A model generated the notes under the pieces. It did no database searches, was not told where the DNA came from, and worked only from the letters and a program-made list of their open reading frames with translations. A stretch of DNA of 34,579 nt from Avisuccinivibrio_A sp964651505 (lineage in GTDB: Bacteria; Pseudomonadota; Gammaproteobacteria; Enterobacterales; Succinivibrionaceae): assembly GCA_964651505.1 (NCBI GenBank), contig CAZYXT010000007.1:1-34579 (forward strand), given 5' to 3'. A program made the position numbers and the translations under genes. This document shows positions 15,001 through 23,407 of the stretch, piece by piece; the first letter of the stretch is position 1; every line of letters begins with the position of its first letter.

Positions 15001-16419
15001 TTAGAGTTTGTCTTTGCAAGGACTCTGTGCTCTTTCAAACAAAAAGCTGCCTTGGCGCTGCATGGGCTCGGTGACATTGACTGCCTGCTTGGCGGTGCGC
15101 TCTATTTGCTCTATGTCGGCTGCCGCCATCAGCGAGGCAGGAGCTGCGGTCAGATCCGAGCCGGTCTCCTCGAGGCTGTCTATCTCATCAAACAGCTCTT
15201 GACCCTGCAAAGCGCGAAGATCCGATATGCCATGAAGCTCCGGGCTTTGGGCCGAGCCTTTTTCTTTGATGAGCCTGAAGACGGCGGCGGCCGCGTACTC
15301 GTCGGAGGGCACCCTGATGTGTTTGTGAATGGCCAAAAACTCTTTTTTCATCAAAAGATTGTCTGAGGTCAAAAGTTTTACCATCTCATCGCTCAGATTG
15401 CGCGGCGTGCACTCATCTTGAATGTATTCGTTCACGATGCGCCGCTTGGCCAAAAGATTGGGCAAAGAGAAAGTGTCGATCTTCAAAAGATGTTTGGCGA
15501 TGGCCGCGCTTATTTTGGAGACTTTATAGGCCACGCACATGGGCTTTTTCAAAAGCATGGCCTCCAAGGTCACCGTGCCGCAAGTGAGCAGCAGCGCATC
15601 GCAGCTTGCCATCACATCTTGGGCGTTATCCGTATAAATGGTCAAAGAGATATCCGGAGCCATCTGAAGCCACAAGTCTTTTATCAAGGCAGCAATTTCG
15701 GGGGTGGGGGCGGAGCTTATGAACACCGTATCTTTTAATTTGTGCTTGATGATGCGCGCGGTTTGGGCATAGACAGGCAGCATGGTTTTGATGATGCCTG
15801 CGCGGCTTCCCGGCATAATGCCCATCACCTTGCCGCGAATTTTGTTGACGCAGTTGCGCCTAAGGTCGATGCGCTCGCGCGCCCCTTCATCGTCAGGCTC
15901 AAGCGGTATTGAGGATGCCAAGGTGTGGCCCACATAGGTGCAGGGCATGCCTGCCTTGTCGTAGTAGTCTTTTTCAAATGGCAACAGGGCCAAAACTTCG
16001 TCGCAAGAGTGCCTTATCTTTTTGAGCCTGCCCTCGCGCCAGGCCCACACCGAGGGGCTGACGTAATGGACGACCGGGATGCCCTGCGCTTTGACCTTGC
16101 GCTCCACGGACAGATTAAAATCGGGGGCATCGATGCCGATATAGACGCACGGGCGCGCCTCTGTGATGATGGAGGCGATGGCCCTTCTTATTTTTAAGAT
16201 CTTGGGCAGATGGGAGATGACTTCGGTCAAGCCCATCACCGAGAGCTCTTCCATCTTAAAGGCGCTGTTGAGGCCGCATTGAGTCATCTTCGAGCCTCCG
16301 ATGCCGATGAATTTGGCTTTTTCGTCGTGACGGCTGATGGCCCTCATCAGGGCTGCGCCCAAAGTGTCGGCCGAAGCTTCGCAAGCGGTGAGCGCGTACA
16401 AATGGCAGTTAAAACTCAT
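15001..16419 (-). CDS. lpxB: Lipid-A-disaccharide synthase with C-terminal extension
   Basis: LpxB joins UDP-2,3-diacylglucosamine and lipid X to make the lipid A disaccharide at the inner membrane's cytoplasmic face. Family motifs include YIGIDAPDFNLSVERK (93-108), HYVSPSVWAWREGR (118-131), IMPGSR (201-206) and NLLAKRRIVNEYIQDE (321-336). Two conserved loops differ from E. coli. The usual G-E-A-S-G-D reads C-E-A-S-A-D (residues 13-18), and the usual S-G-T reads C-G-T (280-282). The core ends near residue 386, close to the normal 382. About 86 further residues follow: a polar, Glu/Ala/Ser-rich tail of unknown role. The start codon abuts the lpxA stop codon directly (TAAATG), indicating coupled translation. 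Confidence 0.93.
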   Translation of the reverse strand: MSFNCHLYALTACEASADTLGAALMRAISRHDEKAKFIGIGGSKMTQCGLNSAFKMEELSVMGLTEVISHLPKILKIRRAIASIITEARPCVYIGIDAPDFNLSVERKVKAQGIPVVHYVSPSVWAWREGRLKKIRHSCDEVLALLPFEKDYYDKAGMPCTYVGHTLASSIPLEPDDEGARERIDLRRNCVNKIRGKVMGIMPGSRAGIIKTMLPVYAQTARIIKHKLKDTVFISSAPTPEIAALIKDLWLQMAPDISLTIYTDNAQDVMASCDALLLTCGTVTLEAMLLKKPMCVAYKVSKISAAIAKHLLKIDTFSLPNLLAKRRIVNEYIQDECTPRNLSDEMVKLLTSDNLLMKKEFLAIHKHIRVPSDEYAAAAVFRLIKEKGSAQSPELHGISDLRALQGQELFDEIDSLEETGSDLTAAPASLMAAADIEQIERTAKQAVNVTEPMQRQGSFLFERAQSPCKDKL

Positions 16420-17208
16420 TTAGCGCACGATCCCGCGGCCGTTTTCTTTTAAAAATCCGACAAGGGGCTTTAGGCACTCAAACTCTTGGCACATGGGTTC
16501 AATCTGCGCTATGGCCTCTTCAACCGTCAGATGCTTGTGATAAATGATCATGTAGGCTTTGCGGATGGCGCCGATCTGCTCGTCCGTAAAGCCGCGGCGG
16601 GAGAGCCCCACCTTATTTATGCCGTGGGCTTTGGCATAGTGTCCTGCCGCCATCACATAAGGAGGCACATCCATGTTCAAGGCAGCCATGCCGCCTATGA
16701 AGGCGTAAGAGCCGACCCTGCCAAACTGATGAATGGCGCTAAGCCCCCCGAAGATCACGTGATTGCCGATTACTACATGGCCTGCAAGAGTGGCATTATT
16801 GGAGAAAATGCAGTCATCCCCCACCATGCAGTCATGGGCCACATGCACGTTCACCATGAAAAGATTGCGGTTTCCAACCACGGTCTTGCCCATGCCCTGC
16901 ACGGTGCCGCGGTGCATGGTGCAATGCTCGCGCATGGTATTGTCGTCGCCTACGATAAGCTCGGTGGGCTCGCCTTTGTACTTTAAGTCCTGACAGCCCT
17001 CGCCGATGGAGCAAAACTGATAGATGTGATTGCGTTTGCCAAGCGTCGTAGGCCCGCGCAAAACGCAAAAAGGCTCGATGATGCAGCCTTGTCCCACCTT
17101 GACAGGACCTTCGATGATGACATGATCTTTGATGATGACGTCAGGGCCTATCTGTGCCTCATCTGAAATTAAGGCCGTGGGGGCAATCTTGGCGCTCGGG
17201 TCAATCAT
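16420..17208 (-). CDS. lpxA: UDP-N-acetylglucosamine acyltransferase
   Basis: LpxA catalyses the first lipid A step, moving a 3-hydroxyacyl chain from ACP to the 3-OH of UDP-GlcNAc. It is a cytoplasmic homotrimer. At 262 residues it has exactly the E. coli length, and the catalytic base H125 is at the identical position (VNVHVAHDCMVGDDC). Hexapeptide repeats ([I/V/L]-G-x4) run through the first two thirds, giving a left-handed beta-helix. The C-terminal helical domain holds RRGFTDEQIGAIRKAY. It lies 25 bases after fabZ, which draws on the same 3-hydroxyacyl-ACP pool. Confidence 0.97.
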   Translation of the reverse strand: MIDPSAKIAPTALISDEAQIGPDVIIKDHVIIEGPVKVGQGCIIEPFCVLRGPTTLGKRNHIYQFCSIGEGCQDLKYKGEPTELIVGDDNTMREHCTMHRGTVQGMGKTVVGNRNLFMVNVHVAHDCMVGDDCIFSNNATLAGHVVIGNHVIFGGLSAIHQFGRVGSYAFIGGMAALNMDVPPYVMAAGHYAKAHGINKVGLSRRGFTDEQIGAIRKAYMIIYHKHLTVEEAIAQIEPMCQEFECLKPLVGFLKENGRGIVR

Positions 17209-17233
17209 GGCGCAACTCCTTGTTCATGCGTTT

Positions 17234-17695
17234 TCAACCTCTGCGTTTGGCGCACATCAAGTCTGCCGAGCAGGCCAATTCGCCTGCGACGGTTGCCACG
17301 CCCTTAAAAGCTGCGATGCCGCGCTTTTCCTTTAAAAACTCAACGTCAAGCACCAATTGATCTCCGGGGACCACGGGGAGTTTGAAGCGTGCATTGTCGA
17401 TGGCGGCAAAATAATAAAGCTCATCAGGATCAGGCTTGCCCACCATGGTAAAGGCCAGAACGCCCGTCGCCTGCGCCATGGCCTCCAAGATCAATACGCC
17501 CGGCAGCACGGGTTTGCCCGGGAAATGTCCCTGAAAAAACGGCTCGTTGAAGGAGACATTCTTGATGGCGCGCAAAGTCTTGTGATCCTCGGTGATCTTG
17601 TAATCAATCACCCTGTCCACCATCAAAAAAGGATAGCGGTGGGGCAGGAGGGACATGATCTTCTGAATATCTAAAGTATGGGCTGCTTCACTCAT
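17234..17695 (-). CDS. fabZ: 3-hydroxyacyl-[ACP] dehydratase FabZ
   Basis: FabZ dehydrates 3-hydroxyacyl-ACP to trans-2-enoyl-ACP in fatty acid elongation and competes with LpxA and LpxD for substrate. It has a hot-dog fold. LLPHRYPFLMVDRV near residue 16 and the catalytic His57 (FFQGHFPGKPVLPG) and Glu71 (LILEAMAQATG) correspond to His54 and Glu68 in E. coli. I chose the ATG at 17695 (153 residues) over the GTG nine bases upstream, because AGGTGA lies five bases before the ATG. It sits between lpxD (24-base gap) and lpxA (25-base gap), the classical gammaproteobacterial order. Confidence 0.96.
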   Translation of the reverse strand: MSEAAHTLDIQKIMSLLPHRYPFLMVDRVIDYKITEDHKTLRAIKNVSFNEPFFQGHFPGKPVLPGVLILEAMAQATGVLAFTMVGKPDPDELYYFAAIDNARFKLPVVPGDQLVLDVEFLKEKRGIAAFKGVATVAGELACSADLMCAKRRG

Positions 17696-17719
17696 GTTAG
17701 TCACCTATTAATCTCTTCT

Positions 17720-18748
17720 TTAAGACTCAGCCTTGAGCTTCTTAAGCTGAGCTTGCAAATCCTTAAGCTTATTATACATATCGTTAAGATGCAGATGGCG
17801 CGCCGTGACCAAGCGCCACTCCTTGTTGGGCAGGGCGGGAATGCCCGAGGAGTAAATGCCCTTTTGCTCGATGGAGCGCATCACCACGGTATTGCCGGTC
17901 AGGGTTACCTGATCGCAAATGCTGATGTGGCCGTTGATGACCGCGGTGCCGCCGATGATGCAATAGCGGCCGATGCTAACCGATCCTGCGATGACGGCCG
18001 CCCCGGCAATGGCCGTGCCGCACCCTATTTTAACATTATGCGCAATCTGACAGAGGTTATCGATGATGACATTATCTTCTATAACGGTGTCGTCGATGGC
18101 CCCCCGGTCGATGCAGGTGTTGGCCCCGATCTCAACATGGCTGCCGATTTTGACATGGCCTGTCTGGGGAATTTTAATCCAGGTGCCCTTCTCGTTGGCA
18201 TAGCCAAAGCCGTCAGAGCCTATCACGGCCCCCGACTGAACAAGACAATGCGAGCCCATAAAGACGTCATGGTAGACTGCAACTTTGGGATAAAGCTTGG
18301 TGTAGGCGCCGATGACGCTGTTTGAGCCGATGCTGACACCCGCTCCAAGCTGCACGCCCTCTTCAATCACGGCATTGTCGCCCACGTAAACATGGGGGCC
18401 GATGGCAACACCCTGCCCTATTTTGGCGCCTTGCTCGATAACGGCGCTTTCGTGGATCCCCGGTTTGGCAACAGGCGGGGTGGTGTCCAGCAATTGGGCT
18501 GCCTTGGCAAAGCCAACATAAGGATCATCCATGATTAAAGCTGCGCAAGAGAGTCCCTGTGCATCGGCAGGCTTGACGATGACGGCGGAGGCTTTGGTTT
18601 TGGATAGGACTTCTTTGTAGGCCGCATCGGTTAAAAAGGACAGCTCGTTTGATTGGGCCGTCACCAGATTGGCCACGCGCGCAATGTCGATGGTGCCGTC
18701 GCCTTGCAGCGTCGCCCCGATCTTTTGGGCAATCGTCTCAAGCTTCAT
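17720..18748 (-). CDS. lpxD: UDP-3-O-(3-hydroxyacyl)glucosamine N-acyltransferase
   Basis: LpxD adds the second 3-hydroxyacyl chain, to the 2-amino group, in lipid A synthesis. Length is 342 residues (E. coli 341). An N-terminal uridine-binding domain (residues about 1-98, with NELSFLTDAAYKEVLSKT) precedes a long hexapeptide-repeat beta-helix from about 100 to 310. A C-terminal helix (LNDMYNKLKDLQAQLKKL) follows. The catalytic His is seen in LCQIAHNVKIGCG at 237, close to H239 of E. coli. It follows skp by 18 bases, keeping the bamA-skp-lpxD-fabZ-lpxA-lpxB order. Confidence 0.97.
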   Translation of the reverse strand: MKLETIAQKIGATLQGDGTIDIARVANLVTAQSNELSFLTDAAYKEVLSKTKASAVIVKPADAQGLSCAALIMDDPYVGFAKAAQLLDTTPPVAKPGIHESAVIEQGAKIGQGVAIGPHVYVGDNAVIEEGVQLGAGVSIGSNSVIGAYTKLYPKVAVYHDVFMGSHCLVQSGAVIGSDGFGYANEKGTWIKIPQTGHVKIGSHVEIGANTCIDRGAIDDTVIEDNVIIDNLCQIAHNVKIGCGTAIAGAAVIAGSVSIGRYCIIGGTAVINGHISICDQVTLTGNTVVMRSIEQKGIYSSGIPALPNKEWRLVTARHLHLNDMYNKLKDLQAQLKKLKAES

Positions 18749-18766
18749 GGATGTTCCCCCGCTTTC

Positions 18767-19288
18767 TTACTGTTTGGTGCCGCCGCTCTTGCTTTGGGCC
18801 ACGCGGTCAATCACGTCCTTGGAAATATCCAGGGCATTGACGGTAAAGGCAACGGCCTCGCCCCTTATGACCAAAGATAAGCCGCGCTCTTTGGCAATGG
18901 AGTCGATGGCCCTTTGGATTTGCCCCATAAGCTTCATCTGTTCTTCTTGAGAGCGCTTGCGCTCGTCTTCTTGGAAGGCGCGCACTTTCAAATTGAAATC
19001 AGACTGCATTTGGGCAAGACGGCGCTGCGCATCGGTAAGCTCATCGCCCTTGAAGGCGCCCGACTGGATTTGGGAGGCAAGTTCCCGCCCTTGCGCTTCG
19101 AGAGTCTGCAACTCTTGCTGACGGGGGCCGAATTCTTGGGCCAAGGCCTGCTGCGATTCCTGAGATTGCGGGATCTCATGCAGGATCAGGGGCACATTGA
19201 TGACCCCGATGGTGATAGGATCGGCAGCCAATGCAGCCGTGCTCAAAACAGTGCTTAAGGCAATGGCTTTGGTAATTTTCTTTAACAT
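18767..19288 (-). CDS. skp: Periplasmic chaperone Skp (OmpH family)
   Basis: Skp is a trimeric periplasmic holdase that escorts unfolded outer-membrane proteins to the BAM complex. The 173-residue precursor has a signal peptide (MLKKITKAIALSTVLSTAALA, cleavage likely before ADPI). A short beta segment (ITIGVINVPLIL) follows, then long charged helices (about 45-130) forming the tentacle-like coiled coils. A closing beta region reads LSLVIRGEAVAFT. Length and position, 24 bases after bamA and before lpxD, match the family. It ends in a Lys/Ser/Gly-rich tail. Confidence 0.93.
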   Translation of the reverse strand: MLKKITKAIALSTVLSTAALAADPITIGVINVPLILHEIPQSQESQQALAQEFGPRQQELQTLEAQGRELASQIQSGAFKGDELTDAQRRLAQMQSDFNLKVRAFQEDERKRSQEEQMKLMGQIQRAIDSIAKERGLSLVIRGEAVAFTVNALDISKDVIDRVAQSKSGGTKQ

Positions 19289-19312
19289 TTAAACAATTGC
19301 TCCTTGCAAAAA

Positions 19313-21721
19313 TTAAAATTGTCCGCCGATGTTGAAGTTAAAGACCTGAGTGTCGTCGCCCGAGTAATCGCGAATGGGTTTGGCCAAGGAGAAGACCAAA
19401 GGTCCTATCGGCGAGAGCCAGCTTAACGAGACGCCCACGGATGCGCGGTACTTGCCGGCATCCGAATCGTCGGCGGCACCATAGTAATCGCCGTCGCGGG
19501 TATCCCACAAGGCGCCTGCATCCAAGAAGATTGAGGTGCGCACCTGCCTCTTGTAAGTCTCCGAGATAAAGGGCGTGGGCACGGCAACTTCAAACGATGC
19601 TGCCCATAAGGCGTTGCCGCCCACCGAGGTGTCAGACTCGGCAAAGCCTGTGGAGGGGTAGCCGTAAATGGCATTGGGGCCGATGCTGTTTGACTTGAAG
19701 CCGCGCAGCCACTCGGAGCCGCCCAAGTAGAAGTTGTTGAAGAACGGCAGTCTTTGTTTTTGCCCGTTCTTGGTGCCGTAGCCGTCGCCGAAGGCGGCGC
19801 GGCCGCGCACCGAGAAGACCCAGTCATGCTCGGCATCAAGCGGGAAGTAATGGGCTGTCTCCAAATTGGTCTTAAAGTACTGCAAGTCAGAGCCCGGGAT
19901 GGTGGCATAGAAGGTGAAGGTCTGACGGTTGCCCGAGGTGGGGAAGATGGTGCGGTCCAAATTGTTGCGCGACAGGCGCACGCCTGCATTGAAATTGTCA
20001 AACACGCCATGCAAATTGGAGCCGTACTGATTCCAGAACACGCGCGACTGCACGAAATCGTCGCCGCGATTGTCAATGTCGTTGCGCTCGTAACCCAACG
20101 AATAAGTGATGAAGACGCGCTCGGACAAAGGATAGCCCAAAGTAAACTCGATGCCCGTGGTGGTGTTGTCGTAAGCTACGACGTCTGCGTCATCGCCGTC
20201 AAACTTATCGTAGTAAATGCGCCCGCCGAGGCTGATGCCGTCTACGGTAAAGTAAGGCTCGGTATAGCCCACTTCGATGTGCTGGCGGTAATCGTTGTCA
20301 TAAGCGGTCAAAGATGCGCGCGAGCCCCAGCCGAACACGTTGCTTTGGGAAATGCCGCCTTGAATGAGCACGCCCGAGTCCGTGCCGTAGCCGATGCCGC
20401 CTGTGATGGATCCTGTGGGCTGCTCTTTGACCACGGTGTTGACGTTGACCGTGTCGCCGCTTAAGCCCACGCGCTGCGTGGTGATGTCCACCGTCTCATA
20501 AAAGCCCGTGCGGTTTAAGCGGGCCTTGGACAGATCGATGGCCTCGGTGGAAAGCCACGTGCCGTCCATCTGCCTCATCTCCCGGCGCACCACGGTGTCG
20601 TCGGTCTGGGTGTTGCCCGTGATCAAAACCTGCGATACATAGATGCGAGATCCGGGCACCACGTTAAACTGCAAGTCCACGCTCTTGTCCTCTTCGTTGA
20701 AGACGGGGAAGGCGCGCACCTCAGAATAAGCATAACCAAACTTGCCCAAATAATTTTTTAAGGCCTCTTCAACCCTTGTCACTTCGCGCGCAGAATAAAT
20801 CTCGCCACGCTCAAGCGTGATGAGCTCTTTCATCTGCTCGCCGTATTTTAAGGTGTCCCCTCGCAGCGTGCATTCGCCAAATACGTATTGATCGCCTTCA
20901 TTGATGCCGATGGTAAGATACAGGCCCTTGCGATCGGGGGACATCTGCACCGAGGTGTTTTCAATCCTAAAGCGCACAAAGCCGCGGTCCATGTAATAAG
21001 AGCGCAAGGCTTCCAGATCGCCGCCAAGCTTTTGGGCATCATAGCGCTGATTGGCCATGAAGTTCCACCAAGGCACATCATCGCGCAATTGCAATTGGGC
21101 AAGCAGAACATCCTCGTCAAAATGATTGTTGCCAACGATATTTATCTGCTCAATCTTGGCGCCTTGACCTTCGGTAAACTCAAGCTTGACGTCCACGCGG
21201 TTGCGCGGCAGATAGGTCAGAACAGGCTTGATTTGAGCCTGATACATGCCTGCGCTGTGGTAGAAGTCCTCAAGGGATTTTTGAATGCCAGATAAGGTCT
21301 GCACGTTCAAAGGCTCGCCTGCGCGCAATCCCTGCTGCTCGATAACCTGGCGCAGAGGCTCTTCATCAATCTGAGAATTGCCCGCGAATTCCACCCTGCC
21401 GATGGTGGGGCGCTCTTTGACGGTGACGATGATCTTGTTGCCGTCGCGCGACAGACTCACTGCATCGAAATTGCCCGTGGCATACAGATTGCGCATGGCC
21501 CGCTGCGAGGCCTCCGCATCAAACACTTCGCCTTGGGAGACGGGCAGGGCCAGCAGCACTGCACCCAAGGTGACGCGGTTGAGGCCGCGCACTTCGATAT
21601 CCTGAACCACAAAGGGCTCAAAGCCGGGGGCCGCCGCCAAAGCCGGCACACACGTGCCCAACAAGGCCCCAAAGGCCGCCGCCAGTGCTTTCTTGCGTAA
21701 AGGATGCATAGTTGTCTTCAT
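19313..21721 (-). CDS. bamA: Outer membrane protein assembly factor BamA
   Basis: BamA is the Omp85-family core of the BAM complex, which inserts beta-barrel proteins into the outer membrane. The 802-residue precursor has a signal peptide ending near PALAAAP. Five POTRA domains span residues about 35-435; the first opens FVVQDIEVRGLNRVTLGAVL. A 16-strand barrel follows. Landmarks are GSITGGIGYGTDSGVLIQGG, the barrel-lid motif WLRGFKSNSIGP and the C-terminal FNFNIGGQF, whose terminal Phe is the outer-membrane targeting signature. An in-frame ATG four codons in (21709) is an alternative start. It follows rseP by only six bases and precedes skp, so the envelope-biogenesis genes are co-transcribed. 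Confidence 0.97.
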   Translation of the reverse strand: MKTTMHPLRKKALAAAFGALLGTCVPALAAAPGFEPFVVQDIEVRGLNRVTLGAVLLALPVSQGEVFDAEASQRAMRNLYATGNFDAVSLSRDGNKIIVTVKERPTIGRVEFAGNSQIDEEPLRQVIEQQGLRAGEPLNVQTLSGIQKSLEDFYHSAGMYQAQIKPVLTYLPRNRVDVKLEFTEGQGAKIEQINIVGNNHFDEDVLLAQLQLRDDVPWWNFMANQRYDAQKLGGDLEALRSYYMDRGFVRFRIENTSVQMSPDRKGLYLTIGINEGDQYVFGECTLRGDTLKYGEQMKELITLERGEIYSAREVTRVEEALKNYLGKFGYAYSEVRAFPVFNEEDKSVDLQFNVVPGSRIYVSQVLITGNTQTDDTVVRREMRQMDGTWLSTEAIDLSKARLNRTGFYETVDITTQRVGLSGDTVNVNTVVKEQPTGSITGGIGYGTDSGVLIQGGISQSNVFGWGSRASLTAYDNDYRQHIEVGYTEPYFTVDGISLGGRIYYDKFDGDDADVVAYDNTTTGIEFTLGYPLSERVFITYSLGYERNDIDNRGDDFVQSRVFWNQYGSNLHGVFDNFNAGVRLSRNNLDRTIFPTSGNRQTFTFYATIPGSDLQYFKTNLETAHYFPLDAEHDWVFSVRGRAAFGDGYGTKNGQKQRLPFFNNFYLGGSEWLRGFKSNSIGPNAIYGYPSTGFAESDTSVGGNALWAASFEVAVPTPFISETYKRQVRTSIFLDAGALWDTRDGDYYGAADDSDAGKYRASVGVSLSWLSPIGPLVFSLAKPIRDYSGDDTQVFNFNIGGQF

Positions 21722-21727
21722 ATGTTG

Positions 21728-23407
21728 TCAGAGAGCTTTTAAGTCGTTAAATATCGCCAATAATGATAGCGCAATCAAAAAACTAAAACCTAATGCGGTC
21801 AAGACCATTTGAACCTTTGCACCGGGTTCATGGCCGAAAACTGCTTCATAAGCCAAAAACAGCAGCTGTCCGCCGTCTAAAACCGGGATCGGCACCAGGT
21901 TAAGAAGACCTAAGTTTACACTAATAGCCGCCAAAAAGCTTATAAAGAAAACCAATCCGACCGAGGCCGACTGCCCTGCCCCGCGCGCAATGGAGATGGG
22001 CCCTGCAATATTCTGAGTCGAGATATGACCTGCAATCAACAAATAAGTAGTGCGCACGATCATAAGCGACATCGCGTAAGTATCAGAAGCGGCCTTGCCT
22101 GCAGCCTCGGCCAAAGACAGATCTTCTGTGTGCACCAAATTCTCAATGGCCCAAAAAGAAGTCCCCACGCCGATGACGGGCTTGAAGATCTTAAGGGAGT
22201 CGTCATAAACCATGGAAGGCACAAGATCGGTTGCATACAGCACCCCGCCGCGGCGCACCGTAAGCTCCAAGCGCCCTTGGGATTTTAAGATCTCATCTTG
22301 CATCTTATGCCATGTGGGAGTCGGCACCCCGTTTACCGAGACGATTTCATCGTATGGCTGCAAGCCTGCGGCAAAGGCGGCCGAGTCTTTCTGCACATGC
22401 GTGATGATGTTCAAAGCCTCGCCCACGCAAGGTTTGATGCCAAGCAAGGATAAAATATCATCTTTGGGGGTCAGATTGATGCCCGACAAATCAAGTGTAA
22501 GCGTTGCAGGCCCCTCGCGCATGAAAGAGCGCGTCGAGTACAAAGAGCGCTGCCATGCTTCGTCAACCAAAGGATCGCGCTGCACCTGAGGGTAAAAAGG
22601 CTTGACCTTGACGGTTACGCTTGAGCCTATGTTTTCAACAAGACCCATCACCGCCTGCGACCATGAATCAACCTCCCGCCCGTCCACGGCAACCACCTGA
22701 TCATAAAGCTGCATGCCGGCACGGTCTGCGATGCTGCCTGCCCTGACATCCCCTGCCACAGGATACAGCGTGGCAATGCCGTTTAAATTGACGATGATGT
22801 ACAAAAAGAAGGCCAAAAGGATGTTGAAGGCAGGGCCTGCGCCGATGATGACGGCGCGCTGCCAGACAGGCTTGCCTGCAAAAGAATCGTCATCGCATCG
22901 GGCATTGGCGCTCTTATCTTTTTTATTTTTGTTTATTTTTGGTTTGCGCCAAAAAGACTTTTTATCAAGGAGATCGGGCTCAACCTGAGCATTTGACTCT
23001 CCCTGCTCTGTGCCGGTGCTTTGAAAGTCTTGCCCGGGCTCTGTGTCTTGGCTGCATCCTGTCAGAGCATCTTTTAATTTTTGGCCCCGCCTCTCATCCT
23101 CGCTTTGATATGAGGTCTCGTAGGCATCATCAATCCTGCGCTTGCCCTGCGCAGAGCCATCTTCATCTTCTTTGCGCCTGCGCACCTCGCCTTTCATCTT
23201 GACATAGCCGCCCAAGGGAATAAGGGAGATTGCAAAGACAGTGCCGTGCCTGTCGGAAGTCTGCCAGATAATCTTGCCAAAGCCGATGGAAAAACGCTCA
23301 ACCTTAACGCCGCACAGGCGCGCGGCCAAAAAGTGCCCGCCCTCGTGGATGGTCACCAAGATGCCGATGGCAGCTGCAAAGCACAATAAATTCCACAATG
23401 CGCCCAT
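21728..23407 (-). CDS. rseP: Site-2 protease RseP with a large charged insertion
   Basis: RseP is the inner-membrane zinc metalloprotease that makes the second cut in anti-sigma factor RseA during the sigma-E response; it also trims leftover signal peptides. The zinc motif HEGGH is at 21-25 in the first helix. Two PDZ domains (DRAGMQLYDQVVAVDGREV and AAGLQPYDEIVSVNGVP) and the second active-site motif VPIPVLDGGQLLF are present. I chose the ATG at 23407, which overlaps the dxr stop (TGATG) and gives the family N-terminus GALWNLLCFAAAIGILVT. At 559 residues it is about 110 longer than E. coli RseP. Most of the excess is a polar, Lys/Asp/Glu-rich insertion at residues about 72-177, between the first active-site helix and helix two, on the cytoplasmic side by family topology. 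Confidence 0.93.
   Translation of the reverse strand: MGALWNLLCFAAAIGILVTIHEGGHFLAARLCGVKVERFSIGFGKIIWQTSDRHGTVFAISLIPLGGYVKMKGEVRRRKEDEDGSAQGKRRIDDAYETSYQSEDERRGQKLKDALTGCSQDTEPGQDFQSTGTEQGESNAQVEPDLLDKKSFWRKPKINKNKKDKSANARCDDDSFAGKPVWQRAVIIGAGPAFNILLAFFLYIIVNLNGIATLYPVAGDVRAGSIADRAGMQLYDQVVAVDGREVDSWSQAVMGLVENIGSSVTVKVKPFYPQVQRDPLVDEAWQRSLYSTRSFMREGPATLTLDLSGINLTPKDDILSLLGIKPCVGEALNIITHVQKDSAAFAAGLQPYDEIVSVNGVPTPTWHKMQDEILKSQGRLELTVRRGGVLYATDLVPSMVYDDSLKIFKPVIGVGTSFWAIENLVHTEDLSLAEAAGKAASDTYAMSLMIVRTTYLLIAGHISTQNIAGPISIARGAGQSASVGLVFFISFLAAISVNLGLLNLVPIPVLDGGQLLFLAYEAVFGHEPGAKVQMVLTALGFSFLIALSLLAIFNDLKAL

Noticed and set aside
19423..20076. Long minus-strand frame (217 codons) inside bamA
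   Set aside because: It lies wholly inside the well-supported BamA barrel in another frame. Its composition (Ser/Thr/Pro/Ala-rich) is that of a frame-shifted GC-rich gene.
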